This document shows positions 1 to 6,098 of a stretch of DNA of 15,085 nucleotides, piece after piece. The notes beneath the pieces are model-generated. The model ran no database searches, was not told the DNA's origin, and saw only the letters and a list, made by a program, of their open reading frames with translations. Position 1 is the stretch's first letter; each line of letters starts with the position of its first letter. The DNA comes from UBA5862 sp002408105 (GTDB lineage Bacteria > Pseudomonadota > Gammaproteobacteria > Pseudomonadales > UBA5862): assembly GCA_034189125.1 (NCBI GenBank), contig JAXHVB010000131.1, positions 1-15,085 of the forward strand, written 5' to 3'. Both the position numbers and the translations under genes were made by a program.

Positions 1-211
1 CGCCCCGGTTCGCGTGATGCAAACTGCAGGGTTTGTGGTCTGGACTATCCCTTCACCCTAGCCACTTCAACAGCCGGCCGTAGGCGCTGCCCGTCTAGTC
101 TCTACACCTTCCCGGCGGGGCCGGGCTTGGCTCGGGATCGCCATTTCACAGGGTTCCCCGAATTTGAGCAGTTCTACGTCTTCGGTTTCCCGAAGCGCAC
201 TCAATGTATTC
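1..211 (-). other. group I self-splicing intron in tRNA-Leu (3' end beyond the window)
   Basis: The minus strand from 211 to 1 folds as a small group I intron resembling the tRNA-Leu/IC3 type. P1: exon ACUU pairs with guide GAGU (199-202), with a U-G pair at the splice site. P2: CTTCGG/CCGAAG capped by GAAA (180-195). P3: CTGCTC (166-171) with GGGCAG (87-92). P4: TTCGGG (157-162) with CCCGAG (131-136). P6a: CCCGGC/GCCGGG (111-125). P7: GACTA (96-100) with TAGTC (43-47). P8: CCTA/TAGG around 57-84. P9: a hairpin near 3-30 with inner stem GTTTGC/GCGAAC. Conserved strings CCCGAGCCAAGCC, AAGGTGTAGAGACT and GGGATAGTCC match the hallmark core of cyanobacterial tRNA-Leu introns. There is no room for a homing endonuclease ORF. 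I cannot see the terminal G or 3' splice site. Confidence 0.9.
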
Positions 212-246
212 AAGTCCGTTGCGTCTACCGATTTCGCCACGCCCGC
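212..246 (-). tRNA. leuZ: tRNA-Leu, 5' exon only (probable UAA anticodon, split by intron)
   Basis: Read on the minus strand from 246 down to 212, this 35-nt segment is the 5' half of a leucine tRNA: a 7-nt acceptor strand starting GCGGGCG, a D-arm containing AATCGGTAGACGC typical of class II tRNA-Leu, and an anticodon 5' stem ACGGA followed by loop bases C32-U33-U34. The anticodon 3' stem does not follow. The sequence runs straight into a group I intron core, so the gene is interrupted after U34, the first anticodon base. The expected 3' half (AA plus purines, TCCGT, long variable arm, T-arm) lies outside the window. Anticodon UAA is inferred from U34, from the insertion site known in cyanobacterial tRNA-Leu(UAA), and from synteny with E. 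coli cysT-leuZ; UAG cannot be formally excluded. Confidence 0.88.
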
Positions 247-250
247 AAGA

Positions 251-336
251 GCCTGTGCAGCGACGCCCCCGGGGGAATCGGCCGAAGGCGCCGGGCAGTA
301 TACCGTCATCGGGTGATTCCGGGGTACCGCGCAGGC
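251..336 (-). other. structured spacer between tRNA-Cys and tRNA-Leu
   Basis: The 148-nt spacer between the two tRNA genes contains nested inverted repeats. On the plus strand 251-258 (GCCTGTGC) pairs with 329-336 (GCGCAGGC). Inside that, 267-270 (CCCC) pairs with 321-324 (GGGG), and 274-279 (GGAATC) with 315-320 (GATTCC). In the transcript a further CGGC/GCCG hairpin lies next to GATTCC. It is not a tRNA: no T-arm or CCA end can be found. It may be a processing or stability element of the tRNA transcript. No T-run follows, so a simple intrinsic terminator is unlikely. Confidence 0.5.
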
Positions 337-394
337 TGCAAGCAAACCGCGTGCACCAGACGCCCAGGGGACCCAAGACACACTTAAAGAGGGG

Positions 395-468
395 TGGAGG
401 CTGGGGTCGGAATCGAACCGGCGTACACGGAGTTGCAGTCCGCTGCATAACCACTCTGCCACCCAGCC
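395..468 (-). tRNA. cysT: tRNA-Cys (GCA)
   Basis: A complete 74-nt cloverleaf on the minus strand. Acceptor stem GGCTGGG (468-462) pairs with CCCAGCC (405-399), the discriminator is U as usual for cysteine tRNAs, and CCA is encoded (397-395). The D-loop contains GTGGTTATGC, the anticodon loop reads CTGCAAC giving GCA, and the T-arm has GGTTCGATTCC. It lies 53 nt after pgsA and upstream of the intron-bearing tRNA-Leu, matching the E. coli pgsA-glyW-cysT-leuZ order without glyW. Confidence 0.96.
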
Positions 469-485
469 TGGAAAGCAGGTCGCGA

Positions 486-491
486 ATTGTA
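486..491 (-). promoter_or_regulatory. probable -10 box for the tRNA-Cys/tRNA-Leu operon
   Basis: The minus strand has TACAAT (five of six to the sigma-70 -10 consensus), placing a start about 10 nt before the tRNA-Cys 5' end. It is followed by the GC-rich stretch TTCGCGACC, the kind of discriminator seen at stringently controlled stable-RNA promoters. The -35 match is weak (TCGTCA at 18-bp spacing). It sits just after the pgsA stop codon. Confidence 0.45.
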
Positions 492-521
492 CGGATTTCT
501 TTTGGATTTGACGAGCGCGGT

Positions 522-1109
522 TCAACCGCGACCCATCAACAGCGGCCAAGCGGCCCGTAAATACAGCACCATTGACCACAGCGTGAGTCCCGCCGCCAGA
601 TAAAACAGCACCAGACCCACCCCGATGAACAGCGGCGGCGCGCCACGCGAGCACAGCAGCAGCAAAAGGATCGATGCCATCTGCACACCGGTCTTCACCT
701 TCCCCATGTAGGACACGGCCACACTGGCCCGCTGTCCCAGCTCTGCCATCCATTCCCGCAGCGCGGAGATCGCGATCTCCCGCCCGATGATCACCGCGGC
801 CGGCACAGCGAACCAGGCACTGGGGTAGGATTCCAGCAACACGACCACAGCAACGGCGACCATCAATTTGTCCGCCACAGGGTCCATAAAAGCGCCAAAA
901 CGGGTGCTTTGGTTCAGTGCCCGCGCGAGGTAGCCATCCAGCCAGTCGGTGATCGCCGCAACACCAAAGACAGCGGCCGACCCCCAGCCGCTCCAGCCAT
1001 ACGGCAAGTAAAACACCATCACCAGCACCGGAATCAGCACAACGCGAAACCCAGTCAGTGCATTGGGGATGTTGAAGTTGGGGGGGCTTGTGTCCTGGCT
1101 TGCGGTCAT
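522..1109 (-). CDS. pgsA: CDP-diacylglycerol-glycerol-3-phosphate 3-phosphatidyltransferase (phosphatidylglycerophosphate synthase)
   Basis: An inner-membrane enzyme of 195 residues that transfers a phosphatidyl group from CDP-diacylglycerol to sn-glycerol 3-phosphate, the committed step to phosphatidylglycerol and cardiolipin. The complete CDP-alcohol phosphatidyltransferase signature D(X)2DG(X)2AR(X)8G(X)3D(X)3D is present: D55, D58, G59, A62, R63, G72, D76, D80. The N-terminal NIPNALTGFRVVLIPV strongly resembles E. coli PgsA, and several hydrophobic segments (about 20-36, 43-56, 85-105, 150-185) fit a multi-pass membrane protein. Its length is near the usual 180-190 residues. The ATG overlaps the uvrC stop as ATGA, so translation is probably coupled to uvrC. 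It is the last protein gene of the gacA-uvrC-pgsA unit. Confidence 0.95.
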   Translation of the reverse strand: MTASQDTSPPNFNIPNALTGFRVVLIPVLVMVFYLPYGWSGWGSAAVFGVAAITDWLDGYLARALNQSTRFGAFMDPVADKLMVAVAVVVLLESYPSAWFAVPAAVIIGREIAISALREWMAELGQRASVAVSYMGKVKTGVQMASILLLLLCSRGAPPLFIGVGLVLFYLAAGLTLWSMVLYLRAAWPLLMGRG

Positions 1110-2998
1110 GCACTGCGCTCTTCGCCACGCACACTCGAGTGGATCCTGGCAGCAAGGGCTCGGCTGATCCCCGGCACCTTGGCAAGCTCATCCACACTGG
1201 CATGCTGCATTTGCTGCATCCCACCAAAATGGCGCAGCAAGGCCCGCCGGCGCTTGGGTCCAACGCCTTCAATTTCTTCCAACACAGACCGCCCCTGCGC
1301 GCGACCACGGCGCTGTCGGTGTCCGGTGATGGCGAAGCGGTGGGCTTCATCCCGAATTTGCTGAAGGAGGTGAAGCGCGGGGGAGTGTTCGGGTACCGAC
1401 ACCACAGCGCCAGAAGCCAAAAACAGGGTTTCCATTCCCGGCTTTCGGGTTGTGCCCTTGGCGATGCCTAACAGCAGCACCCCTTCGACCTGCAATTCAT
1501 CCATCACAGCTTTGGCCTGCGCGAGTTGGCCTTTGCCCCCGTCAATCAACAAGAGATCGGGCAATGCGGCCTCTCCCTTTTTCAACCTGGTGTATCTGCG
1601 CTCCAAGGCCTGGCGCATGGCGGCGTAGTCGTCTCCTGGTTCAATGCCGGTGATGTTGTACCGGCGGTAGTCGGACTTCACTGGGCCCTGTGGGCCAAAC
1701 ACCACACAGGAGGCGACCGTCTCACTGCCCTGCGTGTGGCTGACATCGAAGCACTCGACACGCCCAAGCCCGTCCTCTACACCAAGCACCACTTGCAGTT
1801 GCTCGAAGCGCTGGCGCATGTTCTCACGGTTGGCCAGGTGCGCGCTCAGGTGCTGCTGGGCATTGTCCCGCGCCATGCGCAGCCAGCGGGCGCGCTCGCC
1901 ACGCACCTGGTGTCGCACCGTCACCTGCTGGCCCTTCGCACCGGTGAGCGCCTCGGCCAGCGCCTCGGCATCCTCTAAGGCCTCGGACACAACCACCAGC
2001 GCTGGGATCTCCACCCCCACCCCCTTGCCCAGATAGTACTGGGGAACGAACCCATCAAGCAGCGCCGCCGGCGTGTCAGCAATGCCCACCTCGGGGTAGT
2101 GGCAGCGGCTGCCGAGCACACGCCCGTCCCGAATCGAGAGGACCTCGACGCAGCCCCCACCGGGTAGCAGCGCCGCCGCAAGCACATCGACATTCGCGCT
2201 CCCACCGGCCACAACCGACTGTTCCGCGCGCAGGCGCTGCAGGCGAGAAATCTGATCGCGCAGACGCGCTGCCGACTCAAACTCCAATTCGGCCGCCGCG
2301 GCCTCCATCTGGTCCGCCAGTTCATCGCACACCGCCTGGCTGCGGCCCTCCAAAAACATCAGGGCGTGGCGCAGGTCCTCCGCATAGGCCTCCGGCTGAA
2401 CCAGGCCCACGCACGGCCCGCTGCAGCGATCGATCTGGTATTGCAAACAGGGTCGGGTTCGATTGCGAAAGAAGCTCTCATCACACTGGCGGACGCGGAA
2501 CACCTTCTGCAACAGCCCAAGCGTTTCCCGCACCGCAGCGGCGTTGGGGTACGGCCCATAGTAGCGGGCTCCTTCCCGTCGGCGGCCACGGTAGAACCCC
2601 AAGCCAGGAAACTGGGCGTTTCCCGACAACCGAATGAACGGGTACGACTTGTCGTCCCGCAGCATCACATTGAAGGGGGGGCGGTGGGCCTTGATCAGGT
2701 TCTGCTCAAGCAGCAGAGCCTCGGTCTCGGAACCTGTGACCGTGGTTTCCAGGGCCACCACCCGGCGGACCATGGCCATGGTCTTGCTGTCCGTTGCTCG
2801 GCCGCTGAAATAGCTGGAAACGCGGCTTTTCAGGCTCTTTGCCTTGCCCACGTACAGCACCTCCCCCGCGGCATCCAACATGCGGTAAACGCCAGGTGCA
2901 AGCGGCAGAAGGCGCAATTGCTCAGAGAGGTCCACTGGAGCCACCGTCACCGCAGAATCATTACTCGTAAGCTCGTCTTGCGCCGAAATCGAACTCAA
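1106..2998 (-). CDS. uvrC: UvrABC system protein C (excinuclease subunit)
   Basis: Nucleotide excision repair nuclease that cuts on both sides of a UvrB-bound lesion. Up to 630 residues. Domains in order: N-terminal GIY-YIG nuclease (about 32-115, with GVYRM and LYVGKAKSLKSRVSSYF), a cysteine cluster around 190-200, a UVR/UvrB-binding coiled coil (about 210-250), the RNase H-like C-terminal nuclease with acidic residues in VECFDVSH, EPGDDYAAM and LLLIDGGKGQ plus the histidine of RDEAHRF, and a tandem helix-hairpin-helix (about 570-625, IEGVGPKRRRALLRHFGG and VPGISRALAARI). The start is uncertain. The longest reading begins at a TTG overlapping the gacA stop (TTGA) without a clear Shine-Dalgarno; in-frame GTG codons at 2950 and 2944 would give a length closer to the E. 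coli protein (610). It overlaps pgsA downstream by ATGA. Confidence 0.95.
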   Translation of the reverse strand: MSSISAQDELTSNDSAVTVAPVDLSEQLRLLPLAPGVYRMLDAAGEVLYVGKAKSLKSRVSSYFSGRATDSKTMAMVRRVVALETTVTGSETEALLLEQNLIKAHRPPFNVMLRDDKSYPFIRLSGNAQFPGLGFYRGRRREGARYYGPYPNAAAVRETLGLLQKVFRVRQCDESFFRNRTRPCLQYQIDRCSGPCVGLVQPEAYAEDLRHALMFLEGRSQAVCDELADQMEAAAAELEFESAARLRDQISRLQRLRAEQSVVAGGSANVDVLAAALLPGGGCVEVLSIRDGRVLGSRCHYPEVGIADTPAALLDGFVPQYYLGKGVGVEIPALVVVSEALEDAEALAEALTGAKGQQVTVRHQVRGERARWLRMARDNAQQHLSAHLANRENMRQRFEQLQVVLGVEDGLGRVECFDVSHTQGSETVASCVVFGPQGPVKSDYRRYNITGIEPGDDYAAMRQALERRYTRLKKGEAALPDLLLIDGGKGQLAQAKAVMDELQVEGVLLLGIAKGTTRKPGMETLFLASGAVVSVPEHSPALHLLQQIRDEAHRFAITGHRQRRGRAQGRSVLEEIEGVGPKRRRALLRHFGGMQQMQHASVDELAKVPGISRALAARIHSSVRGEERSA

Positions 2999-3639
2999 GC
3001 GTCGGTCAACAGTTGGTGACGCATCGCCAAACGCGTAAGCTCCACGTCGTTGCTGACCTCAAGCTTTTCGAAAATTCTGTATCTGTAGGTGTTGACCGTT
3101 TTGGGGCTCAGGCAGAGCTTGTCGGAAATGTACGAGACCTTCTCCCCGTTCACCACCATCATTGTCACCTGCAACTCTCGCTCGGACAGCGCGTCGAAGG
3201 GGCCGTAGGATGTGTCATCCGGGGACACCGAACGCAGCGCCAAGTCCTGAGCAACCGACTGGGTCAGGTAGCGCTGACCAGACTGCACCTTGCGAATGGC
3301 CGAGAGCAGCTCCTCATGGGTTGCGCCCTTGGATAAGAACCCCCGCGCACCTGCCTGCAGCAACCGCGACGGCAACGGGCCATCCACACAAGCCGTGAGC
3401 CCGATCACTTTGGTCTCCGGCGCACTGCGCAAAATGCGCTTGGTGGCCTCGAGCCCGCCAATCCCAGGCATAAGGACGTCCATCAGCACCACATCCGGCA
3501 GCAGCGCCTTGGCTTGCTCCACCGCCGACTCTCCGTCGACCGCCTCACCAACGATCTCGATTCCGTTCGAACTCGCAAGCAACGCTGCGAACCCTTCACG
3601 CACCAACTTGTGGTCATCGACGAGCAGTACGCGAATCAA
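2995..3639 (-). CDS. gacA: GacA/UvrY-type response regulator (LuxR/FixJ family)
   Basis: A 214-residue DNA-binding response regulator, by family the partner of the GacS/BarA sensor kinase. In gammaproteobacteria it activates the Csr/Rsm small RNAs that titrate CsrA. Receiver domain 1-120: acidic pair D8-D9, phosphoacceptor D54 in VVLMDVLMPGIGG, a conserved threonine near 81 and the lysine of FLSKGA near 104. LuxR-type helix-turn-helix about 147-205 (LSERELQ, LSPKTVNTYRYRIFEKL). I place the start at TTG 3639 because GGAGG lies 7 nt upstream and the protein then begins IRVLLVDDH like UvrY; an upstream extension to 3699 has no support. It is adjacent to uvrC, the arrangement that gave UvrY its name. 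No convincing -35/-10 pair was found upstream between 3640 and 3800. Confidence 0.94.
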   Translation of the reverse strand: MIRVLLVDDHKLVREGFAALLASSNGIEIVGEAVDGESAVEQAKALLPDVVLMDVLMPGIGGLEATKRILRSAPETKVIGLTACVDGPLPSRLLQAGARGFLSKGATHEELLSAIRKVQSGQRYLTQSVAQDLALRSVSPDDTSYGPFDALSERELQVTMMVVNGEKVSYISDKLCLSPKTVNTYRYRIFEKLEVSNDVELTRLAMRHQLLTDA

Positions 3640-3816
3640 TTCCAACCCTCCGCAACGGCCCTCGGCCGCCGATCTGAGTGGGCCAACGCTGATTTGCAAC
3701 GTGCGCAGCGATCAGTGGACCCCCAGGTCATGAGCAAAGATCGGATTTTCCCCCATGGCATCCATAAACTAAAGCCCCAGCGCACGAACGGACAGCCCGA
3801 GCCTGGCTCGATGCAG

Positions 3817-3847
3817 TTGGCATGCTCGCTTCGCCATTTGCTATGAT
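3817..3847 (+). promoter_or_regulatory. extended -10 promoter for the propeller gene
   Basis: TATGAT at 3842-3847 is preceded by TGC, forming an extended -10 element, and TTGGCA at 3817-3822 gives a -35 with a long 19-bp spacer. Predicted start is near 3854, leaving a 5' leader of about 60 nt containing a T-tract and an A-tract. The rest of the 274-bp divergent gap (3640-3913) shows no further gene. Confidence 0.5.
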
Positions 3848-3913
3848 GCCGACCGGTTTTTTTCCAATAAAAACATTGAGCCGAGCCCAACATTCAGACC
3901 GAAGGTGGTCCCT

Positions 3914-4876
3914 ATGCAGCGTATTCGCGATCTCACTGGCCTAGCTGTGCTGTTGCTGTCATTTGTTATGCCGGTGCGTGGCATCCACGCCGAAGAAGTA
4001 TCCCAAGAACCAGCCATCCAGGCACCGCTCGCTGCAAAGTCACTCTTGATTGATGCTGCGCGGGTCGGCGGCAAGCTGCTGGCGGTGGGCGAGCGCGGCC
4101 ACATCGTGTTCAGCACCGACGGAGGCAAAACCTGGGACCAAGCCTCAGTTCCGACGCAAATGACCTTAACCGCCGTAGACTTTGTCGACGAATCCCTTGG
4201 CTGGGCTGTGGGCCACGATGCAGTGGTGGTTCACACTGAAGACGGAGGCAAAACCTGGACCCTACAACACGCGGCCCCGGACTGGGAGCAGCCACTGCTG
4301 GACGTGTTGTTTCTTGACGCGGATCGAGGCCTCGCAACCGGAGCCTACGGGTTGTTGATGATCACCGACGACGGCGGCGTAACCTGGCAAAAAACCATGG
4401 TCGACGAAACCCTGGACTGGCACCTCAATAGCATCGTCCGCCTACCGAATGGAGTGTTGCTCATCGCTGGCGAATCCGGCACCCTGGCCCGCTCAGCCGA
4501 TCGTGGCGAGACTTGGGAGATTCTCGAATCACCCTATGTGGGCTCGTTTTTCGGGTGCGAAGTGCTGGACGGCGGAAAGCGAGTCCTGGCCTATGGCCTG
4601 CGCGGCAACGCCTACATATCGGAGGACATGGGAGACTCCTGGTCCAAGGTTGAAAATCCATTGGGCTCGAACCTGTACGGCGGCGACCACCTTCCGGGGG
4701 GTGGAGCAGTGCTGGTTGGTGCAGGTGGCACCATTCTCAAGCTGCCCGCAGGAAGCACGGCATTCGAGCGCGTACCCTACCCGGCCTTCAACAACCTGGT
4801 CACCGCCGTACACATCAGTGGTTCAGAGGTCGCGATCTTCGGTTCGCGTGGCTACCTGCCCTACACCATCGAATGA
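3914..4876 (+). CDS. exported YCF48/BNR-like Asp-box beta-propeller protein
   Basis: A 320-residue predicted secreted or periplasmic protein. An N-terminal signal peptide (basic RIR, then LTGLAVLLLSFVM, cleavage probably after GIHA at 26) precedes a repeat domain. Five Asp-box motifs (S/T-x-D-x-G-x-T/S-W) are visible at about residues 67-74, 108-115, 151-158, 194-201 and 236-243. They are spaced 41-43 residues apart, as expected for blades of a propeller like YCF48/HCF136, the photosystem II assembly factor. In non-photosynthetic proteobacteria such proteins are widespread and mostly uncharacterised, so no photosynthetic role is claimed. The start is the ATG at 3914, 8 nt after GAAGG; a GTG at 3905 would add three residues. 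It is a single-gene unit, divergent from gacA and convergent with tRNA-Ser. Function unknown. Confidence 0.85.
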   Translation: MQRIRDLTGLAVLLLSFVMPVRGIHAEEVSQEPAIQAPLAAKSLLIDAARVGGKLLAVGERGHIVFSTDGGKTWDQASVPTQMTLTAVDFVDESLGWAVGHDAVVVHTEDGGKTWTLQHAAPDWEQPLLDVLFLDADRGLATGAYGLLMITDDGGVTWQKTMVDETLDWHLNSIVRLPNGVLLIAGESGTLARSADRGETWEILESPYVGSFFGCEVLDGGKRVLAYGLRGNAYISEDMGDSWSKVENPLGSNLYGGDHLPGGGAVLVGAGGTILKLPAGSTAFERVPYPAFNNLVTAVHISGSEVAIFGSRGYLPYTIE

Positions 4877-4936
4877 ACGCGTCCTCGGTCCTACTGCTCT
4901 TCTACGGTACGCCAAGCGAAATAGATTGATCTTTGC

Positions 4937-4968
4937 CCCCAGCATGGCGCCCGAGAGCGCCGCTGGGG
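4937..4968. terminator. strong hairpin between convergent propeller gene and tRNA-Ser
   Basis: CCCCAGC (4937-4943) pairs with GCTGGGG (4962-4968), and GGCGC (4946-4950) with GCGCC (4957-4961), closing a 6-nt loop. This gives 12 GC-rich base pairs with a 2-nt bulge. No T-run follows on either strand, so it is not a textbook intrinsic terminator. Its position, 60 nt after the propeller stop and between convergent units, suggests a transcript 3' end in both directions. Confidence 0.5.
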
Positions 4969-5056
4969 ATGGCAACGGCGCAAACACACTGCCCCCACCT
5001 TCGCCGGCGAACAACCTAGAAACGTTTAGGGAATGCAGGCGTGCTGCAATTGAGGC

Positions 5057-5072
5057 GGCAGTATGTACTGCC
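5057..5072. repeat. short perfect palindrome downstream of tRNA-Ser
   Basis: GGCAGTA-TG-TACTGCC, a 7-bp stem with a 2-nt loop, begins about 20 nt beyond the CCA end of tRNA-Ser. It could mark the 3' trailer of the tRNA transcript. No T-run follows. The GGCAGT...ACTGCC arms recur at the end of recA (10681-10695). Confidence 0.4.
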
Positions 5073-5090
5073 TGTCGTACGCTGGGTTCA

Positions 5091-5183
<93 letters not shown>

Positions 5184-5283
5184 GGATCGAATGGGCCCGG
5201 GGCCGCATTCAGCGAAGGCGAATGGTACACGAAACCAACATGACCTGACTACGACTCAACAGACAGGCCGTGGAAGCGCAAGG

Positions 5284-5478
5284 TCATCGATCATCGCCAG
5301 CGACGTTGCCGCCTTTCTCAGCTTGGATGCGGTGGTAGATCTCTTCCCGATGAACGGAAACCTCCTTGGGTGCGTTGACGCCCAAGCGAACCTGGTTGCC
5401 CTTGACGCCGAGCACGGTCACCGTGACATCATCGCCAATGATCAGCGTCTCCCCAACGCGCCGGGTCAAAATCAACAT
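5284..5478 (-). CDS. csrA: carbon storage regulator CsrA (RsmA)
   Basis: A 64-residue RNA-binding homodimer that binds GGA motifs in mRNA leaders and represses or stabilises target messages; it is the endpoint of the GacS-GacA pathway. From the chosen ATG the sequence reads MLILTRRVGETL and is nearly identical to E. coli CsrA through residue 56. The RNA-binding residues L4 and R44 (in VSVHREEI) are conserved; only the short C-terminal tail differs. The ATG at 5478 is preceded by GGAGG at 7-nt spacing; an earlier in-frame start at 5499 would add seven non-conserved residues and no better ribosome site. It lies between lysC and tRNA-Ser as in many gammaproteobacteria. The regulator gacA is about 2 kb away in the same window. 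Confidence 0.97.
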   Translation of the reverse strand: MLILTRRVGETLIIGDDVTVTVLGVKGNQVRLGVNAPKEVSVHREEIYHRIQAEKGGNVAGDDR

Positions 5479-5490
5479 ATCCACTCCTCC
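5479..5490 (-). promoter_or_regulatory. csrA ribosome binding site with overlapping GGA motifs (possible CsrA autoregulation)
   Basis: The 12 nt immediately before the csrA ATG read GGAGGAGTGGAT, containing three GGA motifs, two within the Shine-Dalgarno itself. CsrA is known to bind its own leader in E. coli. Autoregulation here is inferred from motif density alone. Confidence 0.4.
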
Positions 5491-5546
5491 AGGTAGCACC
5501 GCCGTCGCAGCACAATTGCAAAAACTTTCTTCAAGAAATCAGGCAA

Positions 5547-5570
5547 CCCACGCTGCATAACCGCAGCGGG
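5547..5570 (-). terminator. weak hairpin after lysC
   Basis: CGCTGC and GCAGCG pair around a GGTTAT loop, extended by two more GC pairs past a mismatch, starting 16 nt after the lysC stop. An AT-rich TTTCTT/AAGAAA inverted repeat followed by TTTTT lies 12-30 nt further on. Together they could terminate lysC transcription partially, but neither is a canonical intrinsic terminator. Confidence 0.3.
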
Positions 5571-5585
5571 AACGCAGCCTCTGCC

Positions 5586-6098
5586 TCAGGCGCCGCCGCC
5601 CGGGACCACAACCGGCTCGGTTGCGTCCAGACCGAATGCGGTGTGCAGACAGCGCACCGCAAGTTCAAGGTACTTCTCGTCAATCACGACCGAAATTTTG
5701 ATTTCTGAAGTCGTGATGATCTGGATGTTGATGCCCGCATCGGCAAGGGCTGCGAACATCTGCGACGCAATACCCGCGTGTGACCGCATCCCCACGCCCA
5801 CGAGTGATACCTTGACCACACTGCGGTCGCCCACAAGCTCCCGCACACCCAGTGCAGCCGTTAATGGCTTGAGCACCTCCATGGCGCGGGCGAAATCGTT
5901 GCGGTGAACCGTAAAAGTGAAATCGGTCGTCTTTTGGTCCGCAGCGATGTTTTGGACAATGACATCGACCTCGATGTTCGCATCACTGACAGGTCCCAAA
6001 ATGCGTGCGGCCACACCAGGCACATCCGGCACACCGAGCACCGTCACCTTGGCTTCATCTCGATTGAACGCAATCCCCGAGATTTTGGGACTTTCCAT
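5586..6098 (-). other. possible internal in-frame translation unit of lysC (beta subunit)
   Basis: An ATG at 6098 (Met248 of LysC) opens MESPKISGIAFNRDEAK and would give a 170-residue product made only of the two ACT domains. AGAGGAAG lies about 10 nt upstream as a potential Shine-Dalgarno. In Bacillus and Corynebacterium, alpha2beta2 aspartokinases use an internal start at this same domain boundary, with a similar beginning. Inference only. Confidence 0.35.

Noticed and set aside
297..302. TATACT on the minus strand in the Cys-Leu tRNA spacer as a separate tRNA-Leu promoter
   Set aside because: No -35 element or TG extension lies at a suitable distance, and the element is embedded in a base-paired region.
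67..1350. A 427-codon open frame on the minus strand spanning the uvrC end, pgsA and both tRNA genes
   Set aside because: It runs out of frame through pgsA, tRNA-Cys, the tRNA-Leu exon and the intron. It is low in complexity, has no recognisable domain and is explained by high GC. It is a shadow.
5547..5570. The hairpin after lysC shares 12 nt (GGTTATGCAGCG) with the D-arm region of tRNA-Cys, suggesting a tRNA fragment
   Set aside because: No acceptor, anticodon or T-arm sequence surrounds it. A single 12-nt identity between two GC-rich stretches in 15 kb is compatible with chance.
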